The notes: a model not told the origin generated them from the sequence alone. DNA of 15,774 bases from Microbacterium sp. (GCA_003524435.1 DQHP01000105.1:1-15774), one strand, 5' to 3'; positions 6,126 to 13,882 are shown, counted from the first letter of the stretch. A program made the numbers and translations.

Positions 6126-7073
6126 ATGACGACGACAGCGGAGGAAACAGCCCAAGTGGCTGCACCGCTGACAACGGTCTACCGCCCTGCGCATCATCTG
6201 AACCTGTTCCGCACGGTCGGAGCCCTGATGCGCGGGCCAAAAGATCCGACGATGCTCATCGACGGGTCAACGCTGTGGCGCGCGGCCCGCACCCCCGAGG
6301 GAGTCGCGACTCTCGCGCTGCGATCCGTTGCTCGTGAAGTTCATGCCACAGCCTGGGGGCCAGGCGCAGCCTGGGCACTCGAACAGCTCCCAGACCTCTG
6401 CGGCGCGCGCGACGATGACACCGGATTTGATGTGTCGGAGCATCCGCTGCTCGCCAACATTGCCCGCCGCACCGCTGGCTCACGCCTCCCCCGTACCGAC
6501 CTCGTTTTCGACGCTCTAGCCAGCGCCATCATCGAGCAGAAGGTCACATCGCTCCAGGCCTTCGGCGCCTGGCGCGTGCTGAACACCCGCTTCGGTGAAC
6601 GCGCGCCTGGCCCGACGCCCCGGCCTATGTTCGCTCCTCCGACGATTGAAGGCTGGCGGCGAATCCCCTCGTGGAGTTGGCATCAGGCCGGCGTGGAGCC
6701 GCCACAGTCACGGGCAATTGTGCGCACGGCCGAGCGCGGGCAACGCGTCGCCGATGCCGTACGCGCGGCCCGCACCGGCAATGACCGCGAGAACATCCTC
6801 ACCAGCCTCCCCGGCATTGGCGCATGGACATCCGCAGAGACTCGAATTCGGGCACTCGGCGATCCCGATGCTGTCAGCGTCGGCGATTATCATCTCGCCC
6901 ACGAGGTCGGATTCGCGCTGACCGGTTCACGGACTGACGATGACGGGATGTTAGAACTCCTCGAGCCCTGGGGCGGACATCGTCAGCGCGTCATCCGCCT
7001 GATCCTGGCCGGCGGGCCGCGCGAGGCACGGAAGGGACCAAGGCTGGCGCCGGAAGACCACCGCAAGCGCTGA
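6126..7073 (+). CDS. DNA-3-methyladenine glycosylase, AlkA/HhH-GPD family
   Basis: This is a base-excision repair enzyme that removes alkylated purines (3-methyladenine type) from DNA. In the 315 residues, the HhH-GPD fold is seen from about residue 125 (DLVFDALASAIIEQKVTSLQA). The helix-hairpin-helix is LPGIGAWT (228-235), and the catalytic Asp is D254 in SVGDYHL, the conserved position for the AlkA branch. The N-terminal 110 residues form the less conserved AlkA-like beta domain. The ATG at 6126 has no clear Shine-Dalgarno. TAGGGT ends exactly six bases before it (6114-6119), so the message is probably leaderless. The gene heads a cluster that includes a second alkylation-repair gene (7378-7878). 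Its stop codon is part of a 16-bp direct repeat. Confidence 0.92.
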   Translation: MTTTAEETAQVAAPLTTVYRPAHHLNLFRTVGALMRGPKDPTMLIDGSTLWRAARTPEGVATLALRSVAREVHATAWGPGAAWALEQLPDLCGARDDDTGFDVSEHPLLANIARRTAGSRLPRTDLVFDALASAIIEQKVTSLQAFGAWRVLNTRFGERAPGPTPRPMFAPPTIEGWRRIPSWSWHQAGVEPPQSRAIVRTAERGQRVADAVRAARTGNDRENILTSLPGIGAWTSAETRIRALGDPDAVSVGDYHLAHEVGFALTGSRTDDDGMLELLEPWGGHRQRVIRLILAGGPREARKGPRLAPEDHRKR

Positions 7074-7137
7074 ACTCCCCGAGGTAGATGCAACCCACCG
7101 CAAGCGCTGACGGCGCAGACTCCCCTAGGCTGGCGCC
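7041..7137 (+). repeat. Nested direct repeats at the end of the glycosylase gene
   Basis: CCACCGCAAGCGCTGA occurs at 7058-7073, where its TGA is the glycosylase stop, and again at 7095-7110, a 37-bp period. It is followed in both copies by ACTCCCC-N-AGG after different spacing. AGGCTGGCGCC occurs at 7041-7051 and again at 7127-7137, directly before the next start codon, so the order is A-B-B-A. The second A copy supplies the TAGGCT box used as a possible -10 for the small membrane protein gene. This looks like local duplication. Confidence 0.75.
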
Positions 7138-7347
7138 ATGGCGGCATCAAAGAAACAACGCTGGACCTGGCTCGGCGGCACGGTTGTGCTGATTGTGCTG
7201 GGCATCGTGATCGGACTCATTCTGCAGAACGTGTGGCTCGGGCTGCTGCTCGCCGCAATCGTCTCGCTGGTGTGGCTGATTTCGGTCGAATCCCGCAAGG
7301 GCGGCAACAGCGGTGTGAACGACGAGTCGCACGGTATCGAACTGTAG
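7138..7347 (+). CDS. Small two-TM membrane protein, hypothetical
   Basis: I do not recognise this 69-aa protein. It has a basic start (MAASKKQRWTW) and two hydrophobic segments: about residues 12-28 (LGGTVVLIVLGIVIGLIL) and 32-49 (VWLGLLLAAIVSLVWLIS). A hydrophilic, Gly/Ser/Asp-containing tail of 20 residues follows. The charge pattern predicts the N-terminus in the cytoplasm with a tight hairpin through the membrane. There is no Shine-Dalgarno; TAGGCT lies six bases before the ATG (7126-7131), suggesting a leaderless message. Its stop TAG is followed directly by an ATG of the next reading frame. Small membrane proteins of this kind are common and mostly uncharacterised; lying between two alkylation-repair genes may be chance. 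Confidence 0.75.
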   Translation: MAASKKQRWTWLGGTVVLIVLGIVIGLILQNVWLGLLLAAIVSLVWLISVESRKGGNSGVNDESHGIEL

Positions 7348-7377
7348 ATGTCCGCGGCCACGGATACAGTCGCGTGC

Positions 7378-7878
7378 ATGTCGTCATCTGACACCCTCGA
7401 CACCGCTGTTGGTCTGCTTACAGTCACCAGCGACGGCCAGTCGATCACACATGTCGCCTGGTGCAGCGCGCCGCTGCCACCCCTGCCGAACGAGCAGGTC
7501 CGTGATTCCCTGTTGACCGAGGCCATGCAACAGCTGCGCGCGTACTTCAGCGGCAGCCTCACAACGTTTGATCTGCCCTTCGACCTGGGCGCGCCTCCCG
7601 ACGTCACCCGCGCAGTCTTGAACACCCTCGCCGAGCAGGTTCCGCATGGGCAGTCAGTCACCTACGGCGAGCTCGCGGCGCTGAGCGGCACGAGTGTTCC
7701 TGCCCGAGGCGTCGGTGCGATCATGGGTGCGAACCCGGTGCCGATCATCGTGCCATGTCACCGAGTGGTGGCCAGCGACGGGCTCGGCGGGTATTCCGGC
7801 GGCGATCGAGGACAGGGCCTTCCGACGAAGCGGTGGCTGCTGGAGTTCGAGGGTGCCTTACCGACTGCCCTGTTCTAA
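7378..7878 (+). CDS. ogt: Methylated-DNA--[protein]-cysteine S-methyltransferase
   Basis: This is a suicide DNA-repair protein that moves the alkyl group from O6-alkylguanine (and O4-alkylthymine) to its own cysteine. From the ATG at 7378 the protein is 166 aa, normal for Ogt. The DNA-binding domain starts at about residue 72. The active site is VPCHRV with acceptor Cys127 (IIVPCHRVV), followed by the conserved GGYSGG segment; YGELA at 96-100 is also typical. An in-frame ATG at 7348 touches the stop of the upstream gene and would add ten residues. I prefer 7378 because TACAGT (7365-7370) sits seven bases before it, as a leaderless promoter would, and homologous proteins begin close to the TAVGLLTV strand. 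There is no Ada-type regulatory domain. Confidence 0.92.
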   Translation: MSSSDTLDTAVGLLTVTSDGQSITHVAWCSAPLPPLPNEQVRDSLLTEAMQQLRAYFSGSLTTFDLPFDLGAPPDVTRAVLNTLAEQVPHGQSVTYGELAALSGTSVPARGVGAIMGANPVPIIVPCHRVVASDGLGGYSGGDRGQGLPTKRWLLEFEGALPTALF

Positions 7879-7925
7879 AGGAATCTCCCCACAGATCGTG
7901 AGCGGTCGGCATCCTCGATGTTTTC

Positions 7926-8348
7926 ATGAATTTCCGCGAGACTGAGCAGATGGCTCTCGTTGATCATCTGGGAATGACAGTTGAAGATCTCGCACGCGGT
8001 CGCGAACAGTTTCACCCCGTACTCGAGGCGCTCGGTTACACCTGCGGCTACGACAAAGCGGACAGCGTTTCATGGCAGCGCGGCGGCGATACCGAGCTGA
8101 TCATCTTCCCTGCACGAGAGTCAGGGACAGGCCCGCATCAGCACGGCAGCGTCGGTTGGCAGCATCTCGCCTTCGCCGTCGACTCGCGTGAGGACGTCGA
8201 CCGCCTTCATGCGGTCGCGCTTGCTGCAGGGTGGAGCGCTGTCCGTGATCCGAAGGTCTATGCCCGCTTCAGCGACAGCTACTACGCCTCGTTCGTCGAG
8301 GACGACAACGGCATCCGCTTGGAGTTCATGCACAACCCACCGGCCTGA
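7926..8348 (+). CDS. VOC (glyoxalase/bleomycin-resistance fold) family protein
   Basis: This is a single-domain vicinal-oxygen-chelate protein of 140 aa; reaction and substrate are not predictable from sequence. The fold signature begins VDHLGMTVEDL and continues with GWQHLAFAVDS and a closing IRLEFMH. His in VDH, His in QHLAF and Glu in LEF occupy usual metal-ligand positions. An ATG at 7950 (MALVDHLG) would remove eight residues and matches the usual family start better; neither start has a good ribosome site. The neighbours are Ogt upstream (47 nt) and an NmrA-like protein downstream (41 nt), all on the same strand, so co-transcription is possible. Confidence 0.85.
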   Translation: MNFRETEQMALVDHLGMTVEDLARGREQFHPVLEALGYTCGYDKADSVSWQRGGDTELIIFPARESGTGPHQHGSVGWQHLAFAVDSREDVDRLHAVALAAGWSAVRDPKVYARFSDSYYASFVEDDNGIRLEFMHNPPA

Positions 8349-8389
8349 GAACGCCCACGGCCTCGACAGAAAACGAAAGAATCCAACCG

Positions 8390-9130
8390 ATGAAGATCGC
8401 AGTGGCAGGCGGAACCGGAGTGGTCGGAAAGCCCACAGTCGACGCCGTACGAGGCGCAGGAAATGAAGCGATCGTGCTCAGTCGCTCCCAGGGCGTCGAT
8501 CTCTTGACCCGAAAAGGCCTGGATGCTGCGCTGGCCGGCGTCGACGCCGTGATCGACACCACGAACGTGACAACGCTGAAAGCGCAGGCATCGACCGAGT
8601 TCTTCACTACGGCGACGAAGAATCTGATCGATGCGGCATCAGACGCTGGCGTCAGGCACCTCGTATCACTGTCGATCGTCGGAATCGATCAGATGCCGTA
8701 CGACTACTACGCCGGGAAGCTCGCACAGGAGAAGGTTGTGGAGGCATCGCTCGTGCCCTGGACGATTCAGCGCGCAACACAGTTCCATGAGTTCGCCGCG
8801 CAGCTCTTCACCCGCGGGAAGGTCGGTCCGCTCCACCTCGCTCCGCGCGCACGCACACAGCCGATCGCGGCGCGAGATGTGGGTGAACGCTTGGCTGTTC
8901 TGGCGGCTGGCGAAGCGCAAGGGCGTGTTGCGGACCTCGCGGGCCCTCAAGAGGAAGCCCTGGACGAGATGATCAAGAGCTATGCCCGATCGATCGGGCA
9001 TAGAGGATGGATGCCGTCGGTGAATCTGCCGACGAAACAGATGAAGGGTATGCGCGATGGTCTTGCCCTGCCTGGTACTGGCGCAATACTGACCACGCAG
9101 ACCTTTTCAGAATGGCTCGCCGCGCACTGA
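8390..9130 (+). CDS. NAD(P)-binding, NmrA-like atypical SDR protein
   Basis: This 246-aa protein has a Rossmann fold of the atypical short-chain dehydrogenase/NmrA group: a beta strand and dinucleotide loop MKIAVAGGTGVVGKP (GxxGxxG at residues 7-13), and an AVIDT segment near residue 63. The YYAGK at about 104-108 resembles the YxxxK catalytic pair of SDRs. Relatives act as NAD(P)H-dependent reductases or as redox sensors; which applies here is unknown. It has no signal peptide. A weak GAAAGA ribosome site lies about 11 bases before the ATG. Its stop codon is one base from the stop of the convergent hydrolase gene, with no obvious terminator between them. Confidence 0.85.
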   Translation: MKIAVAGGTGVVGKPTVDAVRGAGNEAIVLSRSQGVDLLTRKGLDAALAGVDAVIDTTNVTTLKAQASTEFFTTATKNLIDAASDAGVRHLVSLSIVGIDQMPYDYYAGKLAQEKVVEASLVPWTIQRATQFHEFAAQLFTRGKVGPLHLAPRARTQPIAARDVGERLAVLAAGEAQGRVADLAGPQEEALDEMIKSYARSIGHRGWMPSVNLPTKQMKGMRDGLALPGTGAILTTQTFSEWLAAH

Positions 9131-9131
9131 C

Positions 9132-9965
9132 TCACTCCTCCAACAGATCGGCATCGATTCTCGCCAGCCAGTCGGTGAGGAGCGCACCCACGAGTTCGGG
9201 ACGTTCCAGATGCGCGTTGTGTCCCGCGGCATCGACAACAGCGAAGGTCCCCCTTGAGTAGTGGTTTCGCAAAGCGAGCCCATCCTCGAATCCCGTCACC
9301 TGATCCTGACGTCCGAAAATATGCAGTGACGGCCGGTCGAACGGTTCTGGATGTGCTTCTTCCGGTTCGCGATCGAGCGCATAGGATGCGGCAATCTTGG
9401 CCAGGACGCGCTTGCTAGCCCGCTGTAGTCCTGGCAACACGAGTTCCTCGAATGCTCGCAGCGTCTCGGCGCTTTGGATGACCGCAAGTTCGGTGTAATC
9501 GGTAGCGGAGCGCTCAGCCCGTCTCACGATGTCCGGATCCGCCACGATGACCTGATGCAGTGGAAGGACCCGGCTGGCGGCATCCGCGACGAACGCCCCC
9601 GCCAGTGTGGCGATCCCGAGTACCTGCTCTCCCATCACGTGTGCGGCGTACCGTGCCAGCATCCCTCCGAAGGAGTTGCCCAGCACAGCGAATGGCTCAT
9701 CCCCGAGGTGACCACGAATCTCCTCCACAAGAGCGTCAGCAACCTCTTGTGTACTGCTCGGCGGCTTATCCGAAACCGGTCGCACCCAAGGGAGATCGAT
9801 ATAGATCCGGCGCCAGCTGCTTGCGGCGATGGCGGGGTCAAGCGGCAACAGAATCTGGTGATCCACCCCAAACCCGTGGAGGAGAATCAGCGGCCGACCT
9901 GTGCCAGCCTCGTGCGCGATCATCCGCTCAGAATAGCCGCGGCCGGCCTCCCGATGAATGCGCAC
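9132..9965 (-). CDS. Alpha/beta hydrolase, last gene of the siderophore-uptake operon
   Basis: This is a predicted cytoplasmic serine hydrolase of 277 aa. The triad is readable: Ser98 in the elbow GNSFGG, Asp221 in FGRQDQV, and His249 in AAGHNAH. The oxyanion segment is LLHGFGVD (about 28-35). There is no signal peptide. The GTG at 9965 is preceded at eight bases by GAGGAG, which overlaps the region of the ATPase stop codon, so the start is well supported; an internal ATG at 9923 (MIAHEAGTG) is the alternative. Only 15 nt separate it from the siderophore ATPase gene, so it is almost certainly co-transcribed and iron-regulated. A role in siderophore ester hydrolysis or iron release is an inference from context; the sequence alone indicates only an esterase/hydrolase fold. 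Confidence 0.87.
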   Translation of the reverse strand: MRIHREAGRGYSERMIAHEAGTGRPLILLHGFGVDHQILLPLDPAIAASSWRRIYIDLPWVRPVSDKPPSSTQEVADALVEEIRGHLGDEPFAVLGNSFGGMLARYAAHVMGEQVLGIATLAGAFVADAASRVLPLHQVIVADPDIVRRAERSATDYTELAVIQSAETLRAFEELVLPGLQRASKRVLAKIAASYALDREPEEAHPEPFDRPSLHIFGRQDQVTGFEDGLALRNHYSRGTFAVVDAAGHNAHLERPELVGALLTDWLARIDADLLEE

Positions 9966-9980
9966 CGCGTCGAGAACTCC

Positions 9981-10736
9981 TCAGTAATACACCGCGAGCG
10001 GCCCTCGCGGACCGTCGATTACCTGCACTTCGGTGTCGAAGACGCTGCTGAGCACAGCATCCGTCATGATCTCCTCCGGCGGGCCGAATTGCACGACGCG
10101 GCCGTCTTTGACCGCACAGATGTGATCGGCGTAGTGTCCGGCGAAGTTGATGTCGTGCAGCACGATCACGATGGTGCGGCCGAGTTCAGCGGCGGCGCGC
10201 CGCAAGTGCTGCATCATCTGCACGGAGTGACGCATGTCGAGGTTGTTCAGCGGCTCATCCAGCAGCACGTAGTCGGTGTCCTGGGCGAGCACCATGGCGA
10301 CGTATGCTCGCTGTCGTTGTCCGCCGGAGAGCTCATCGAGATAGCGCGTCTCAAGATCTGAGAGACCGAGGAAGTCAATCGCCTCGCTGATTACCCTCTC
10401 GTCTTCGACGTTCAACCGCCCCTGGGAATGTGGAAAACGACCGAAGCCCACGAGCTGGCGCACAGTGAGGCGAGTGATGAAGTGGTTCTCCTGGCGCAGC
10501 ACCGACACGATCTTCGCGAGATCCTTCGATGGCGTGCTGACAACGTCGTATCCACCGATTTCGATGGTGCCGGCATCCAGGCCCAGCAACCGGCCGATCA
10601 TGGTCAGCAACGTCGACTTGCCCGCACCGTTAGGCCCGACAAGAGCGGTTACGCCTCCCGCCGGAATTTGCAGGTCGACTGGCCCGATCGCCACTGTGTC
10701 GCTGTATTGCTTGCTGACGCTCGAAAGATTGATCAC
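9981..10736 (-). CDS. Iron-siderophore ABC transporter ATP-binding protein (FecE/YclP type)
   Basis: This is the cytoplasmic ATPase that powers siderophore import. It has 251 residues with all ABC motifs: Walker A GPNGAGKST (34-42), Q-loop Gln82, signature LSGGQ (136-140), Walker B VLLDE (157-161) and switch His194. The sequence style and length match the FepC/FecE/YclP group. It starts with GTG, and its first four bases (GTGA) overlap the stop of the preceding permease gene, so translation is coupled. It belongs to the operon 13819-9132, with the order binding protein, permease, permease, ATPase, hydrolase. Confidence 0.95.
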   Translation of the reverse strand: MINLSSVSKQYSDTVAIGPVDLQIPAGGVTALVGPNGAGKSTLLTMIGRLLGLDAGTIEIGGYDVVSTPSKDLAKIVSVLRQENHFITRLTVRQLVGFGRFPHSQGRLNVEDERVISEAIDFLGLSDLETRYLDELSGGQRQRAYVAMVLAQDTDYVLLDEPLNNLDMRHSVQMMQHLRRAAAELGRTIVIVLHDINFAGHYADHICAVKDGRVVQFGPPEEIMTDAVLSSVFDTEVQVIDGPRGPLAVYY

Positions 10737-11776
10737 AGTCGCCCCTTTCTGAGGATCACGATGAGGAAGAGTGTGCCGCCGACGAGTTCGATGATGATCG
10801 AGACAACTCCCTGCGCGTAGAAAAGATGTTTCATGACGAACGAGGCGCCGGCGAGGACGACGAAGCCCGTCAGAACGGCGATCGGGAAGATATATCGATG
10901 GTCGTATGTGTCGGCGAATTGGTATGCCAGTGTCGCCACGAGGAAGCCGAGGAAGGTCATCGGCCCCACGAGCGCCGTCGACACCGCCATCAGAATCGAC
11001 ACCAGCAACAGCACCCGGATGAGCTCACGACGGTGATTGAGCCCGAGATTCATCGTGATGTCCTTGCCCAATGCCAGCAGATTGAGCCGCTTGGCGCTCA
11101 TCCAGAGCAGGATGCCGGCAACCAGGCACAAGGGAATTGCAATGGGCAACTGGTCAGGGTCGGCATTGGAGATGCTCCCGAACATCTGCGCGGTCAACAC
11201 ATCGAACTCGCTCGGGGTGAGGAGTCGCTGCATGAATGCCGAGACAGAGCCAAGTCCGCCGCCGATGATGATGCCCACCAGCAGCATGACCTGCAGGTTC
11301 GCATAGCGGCCCGACAGCAACCAGCCGTAGAGCAGCACAGAGAGTCCCACCATCACCGCGATCTGCAACACGAACTGCACGTTGCCCTGCAGAGCGACAA
11401 GTCCGGTGACACCGAGGAAGTACACCGCAGCTGTCTGCACCGCGACGAAGAGCGCCTCGAACCCCATGATCGATGGAGTGATGATCCGGTTCTCGGTGGC
11501 GGTCTGGAAGCTCACCGTCGCGATCGCCTGGCAGAACGCGACGACCACCATCACGATGACGCTCGTGCCCCGCATCTGCGTGATGAGCCAGAACCCCTCG
11601 GTGCCGAATGGGACAGGGTTGTCCCACACCAGGATCCCGACGGTAAAGAACGCCGCAAGCGCAATTAGGATGCCGAGGATCGTGAAGTATTTGCGCCTCG
11701 CGCGTCCGCTCGGAAGGGGCCCGGAACGACGAACGGCTGGCGTGAGCGGCGAGGCCGCGCCGAGAGCCCTAAGCAC
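10733..11776 (-). CDS. Iron-siderophore ABC transporter permease 2 (FecCD family, YclO type)
   Basis: This is an integral membrane permease of 347 aa with about nine to ten hydrophobic segments. A positively charged N-terminal tail of about 30 residues comes before the first segment (YFTILGILIALAAFFTVG). The FecCD signature loop contacting the ATPase appears as GPMTFLGFLVATLAYQFADTY near residue 270. It starts with a GTG lying eight bases inside the 3' end of permease 1 (GTGCTTAG); no Shine-Dalgarno is evident, so termination-reinitiation is likely. Its stop overlaps the ATPase start by four bases. It pairs with the upstream permease to form the heterodimeric channel. Confidence 0.93.
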   Translation of the reverse strand: MLRALGAASPLTPAVRRSGPLPSGRARRKYFTILGILIALAAFFTVGILVWDNPVPFGTEGFWLITQMRGTSVIVMVVVAFCQAIATVSFQTATENRIITPSIMGFEALFVAVQTAAVYFLGVTGLVALQGNVQFVLQIAVMVGLSVLLYGWLLSGRYANLQVMLLVGIIIGGGLGSVSAFMQRLLTPSEFDVLTAQMFGSISNADPDQLPIAIPLCLVAGILLWMSAKRLNLLALGKDITMNLGLNHRRELIRVLLLVSILMAVSTALVGPMTFLGFLVATLAYQFADTYDHRYIFPIAVLTGFVVLAGASFVMKHLFYAQGVVSIIIELVGGTLFLIVILRKGRL

Positions 11777-12755
11777 GACGACGCTGCTTCAATAAAAGAG
11801 CAACGAAAACAAGAGATCCCACCACACCCAGGATCAGGGATACCGGCACCTCGAACGGCATGATGATGGTTCGGCCGATGATGTCGCACACCGTGACAAT
11901 GGCAATGCCGAGCAGGCATACCCAGGGCAAGTTGCTGCGCAAATCATCGCCGCGAACCATCGAGACGATGTTCGGAACGATAAGCCCCAGAAACGGCAGA
12001 GCGCCAACGATAACGGTGACGACGCCGGTAGCGACGGCGATGAGCGCGGTACCGAGCAGCACGACGCGGTTGTAGTTGAGGCCGATGTTGGTGGAGATCT
12101 CTTCACCGAGGCCCGCAACAGTAAACCGGTCGGCGACGATGAAGATCACAACACCGACGACAGCAACGATCCACAGCGCCTCATACTGTCCTCGCAGCAC
12201 GGAGGTGAAGCTACCGGCGAACCAAACTCCGAGGCTCTGCAGCATGTCTGTCTGCAGCGCGATGAACGTGGAGATCGATCCGACGACGGCGCCGAGCATG
12301 ATTCCCACGATCGGGACGATGAGCGACGAACGCAGCGACACCCGACGCAAGAACAGGAAGAAGACCATCGTCCCGATGAACGCGGCAATGATCGCTCCGG
12401 TCATCTTCGAGGCGATTCCCGCGGTCGGGAAGACGATCATGATGGCAAGCAGCCCGAGCCCTGCCCACTCTGTGGTTCCCGTGGTGGTCGGCTCGACGAA
12501 CCGGTTCTGTGTGAGCAACTGCATCACCAGCCCCGACATCGCCATTGCCGCACCGGCGAGCATGAGTGCTGCGGTGCGAGGGATGCGGGTGATCGCAAAC
12601 ATCTCTGCGCCGTCGTCCGTCCCGAAGATGTCGTAGACACCAACGAAGAGCGAAGCGATCAGCAGCAGCGCGACGATGACGATCCCGACCACAAGTTTGG
12701 GGTCGAAAAGTCCGCCGCGCATTCGTGGCGGTGACATCAGAGTTGATCGCGTCAT
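11769..12755 (-). CDS. Iron-siderophore ABC transporter permease 1 (FecCD family, YclN type)
   Basis: This is an integral membrane permease with about nine to ten hydrophobic segments from residue 20 on. RIPRTAALMLAGAAMAMSG is the classic FecCD opening segment, and GALPFLGLIVPNIV is the conserved ATPase-contact loop. I start it at the ATG at 12755 (328 aa). The frame is open to a GTG at 12824, but the 23 extra residues would be encoded by a 13-bp stem-loop (12782-12815) and have no family counterpart. The ribosome site at 12755 is weak (GGA at about eight bases). It lies downstream of the lipoprotein gene, and its stop overlaps the next permease by eight bases. Confidence 0.9.
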   Translation of the reverse strand: MTRSTLMSPPRMRGGLFDPKLVVGIVIVALLLIASLFVGVYDIFGTDDGAEMFAITRIPRTAALMLAGAAMAMSGLVMQLLTQNRFVEPTTTGTTEWAGLGLLAIMIVFPTAGIASKMTGAIIAAFIGTMVFFLFLRRVSLRSSLIVPIVGIMLGAVVGSISTFIALQTDMLQSLGVWFAGSFTSVLRGQYEALWIVAVVGVVIFIVADRFTVAGLGEEISTNIGLNYNRVVLLGTALIAVATGVVTVIVGALPFLGLIVPNIVSMVRGDDLRSNLPWVCLLGIAIVTVCDIIGRTIIMPFEVPVSLILGVVGSLVFVALLLKQRRRA

Positions 12756-12781
12756 GGTGTGGTCCGTCGTTCGTGCGCGGT

Positions 12782-12815
12782 TACTTCCGATCCCCAGCAG
12801 GAGGGATCGGAAGTA
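12782..12815 (-). promoter_or_regulatory. Intercistronic stem-loop between binding-protein and permease genes
   Basis: TACTTCCGATCCC and GGGATCGGAAGTA form a perfect 13-bp stem around an eight-base loop, starting 12 nt past the lipoprotein stop codon. No T-run follows. Such hairpins in importer operons often act as partial terminators or 3'-end protectors, so that the binding protein is made in excess over the membrane parts. That role is inferred here. Confidence 0.7.
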
Positions 12816-12826
12816 CCGCAGCACGC

Positions 12827-13819
12827 TCAGTTGCCTTCGAGCGCGTCCGCGAAGGAGTTGAGGAACTCGGTGTAGGTCTGGATGCCCTCGTTCGTGTATG
12901 TGTCTGCCGGCATGTACACGATGTTGCCGTCAGCAACGGCGGTGACCTTGGCCAGCGCCTCAGAGTTCTCGAGGATGTCAGCTGCCGGCGAGTAGTTCGG
13001 GTCGTCTGCGCCGACTGCGGCATCGCGATCCATCACGAGGATCCAGTCAGGGTTAGAGTCGGCGATTGCCTCGACGGCAATGTCGTCGCCCTGATGATCA
13101 TCAGTGGCCTCAGGGACCTCAAGTGCCGGGGTGAGACCGGCGAAGTCGAACACCGGGCCGAGCGTGCGGCCGACGTGCGGCGCGATATAGCCGATTTCGC
13201 CACCAGAGGTCGTGACAGCCATCACTGTTTCAGTGTCATCGTAGGCAGCCGCAACACGGTCAATCGCCTCATCGAGCGCGTCGTTGAGTTCCTTGGCTTC
13301 GGTCTGCTTGCCGAACACTTCACCGAGAACGGTGGTCTGGCGTTTGAGCTCAGCCTCGAACGACTCGCCATCGCGCGGGTCGAGTTCGAGCACAACGGCA
13401 TCCGGCGCGTAAGACACAAAGTCATCGTGGAACTGCGCGAAACGCTGACCGTTGATGATCAGGTCGGGCTGGACGGCGACGACAGCTTCGAGGTTCGGCT
13501 CGCGGTGACTGCCGAGGTCGATGATGTCTTCGTCTTCGGTATAGGAGTTGGTGTTCGGCATCAGCGAGACAGCAGCCGCGCTCAGTTCGATGCCCCAGGA
13601 CTCGAGCGTTTCGAAGGTGCGATTGTCTGTGGCGACGACTGACTTCAGGGGAAGGTCAATCTTGTGTGATCCGTTGTTGTCTTCAACCGTGACCGTGGTC
13701 GGCTCATCGGAAGATGTCGGCGCCTCAAGTTCTGCGGCCGGGCCCGCGGCACACGCGGCGAGCGCGAGCGCCGAGACGAGGACGAGGGATGCTGCGGCCA
13801 ACGGGCGTCGTGAAGACAT
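12827..13819 (-). CDS. Siderophore-binding lipoprotein (YclQ/CeuE-like)
   Basis: This is the extracytoplasmic, lipid-anchored receptor of the ABC importer, 330 aa. The N-terminus is a lipoprotein signal: MSSRR, a hydrophobic stretch, and lipobox LAAC with Cys23. The mature part shows the PBP2-type siderophore-binding (TroA-like) fold, with ATDNRTFETLESWGIEL, then NLEAVVAVQPDLIING and a second lobe from about residue 195. Segments such as SGGEIGYIAPHVGRTLGPVFDFAGL and LVMDRDAAVG resemble the YclQ/CeuE/FatB group that binds catecholate siderophores; ligand assignment is inference. AAAGGA lies five bases before the ATG. Two DtxR/IdeR-type iron boxes lie 33 to 82 bp upstream, so the operon should be repressed when iron is ample. 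Confidence 0.94.
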   Translation of the reverse strand: MSSRRPLAAASLVLVSALALAACAAGPAAELEAPTSSDEPTTVTVEDNNGSHKIDLPLKSVVATDNRTFETLESWGIELSAAAVSLMPNTNSYTEDEDIIDLGSHREPNLEAVVAVQPDLIINGQRFAQFHDDFVSYAPDAVVLELDPRDGESFEAELKRQTTVLGEVFGKQTEAKELNDALDEAIDRVAAAYDDTETVMAVTTSGGEIGYIAPHVGRTLGPVFDFAGLTPALEVPEATDDHQGDDIAVEAIADSNPDWILVMDRDAAVGADDPNYSPAADILENSEALAKVTAVADGNIVYMPADTYTNEGIQTYTEFLNSFADALEGN

Positions 13820-13851
13820 TGAGATCCTTTGCAGAGCGGGAAATGATTTGG

Positions 13852-13870
13852 GAAGGTAAGGCTAGCCTCA
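13852..13870. promoter_or_regulatory. Iron box 1 (DtxR/IdeR-type operator)
   Basis: GAAGGTAAGGCTAGCCTCA matches the known DtxR/IdeR consensus TTAGGTTAGSCTAACCTAA at most positions, including AGGT-AG-CTA-CCT. It is the box nearest the lipoprotein gene, starting 33 bp upstream of its ATG. The repressor gene itself is not in the window. Confidence 0.85.
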
Positions 13871-13882
13871 GTAACCCACGAT

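Noticed and set aside
9474..10361. Plus-strand open frame of 295 codons
   Set aside because: It runs antisense across both the hydrolase and ATPase genes, which makes a real gene very unlikely.
10826..11668. Plus-strand open frame of 280 codons
   Set aside because: It mirrors the FecCD permease 2; the product is His/Asp/Arg-rich without any domain.
12725..13642. Plus-strand open frame of 305 codons
   Set aside because: It mirrors the siderophore-binding lipoprotein, which has a lipobox and family motifs; no promoter or ribosome site supports the mirror frame.
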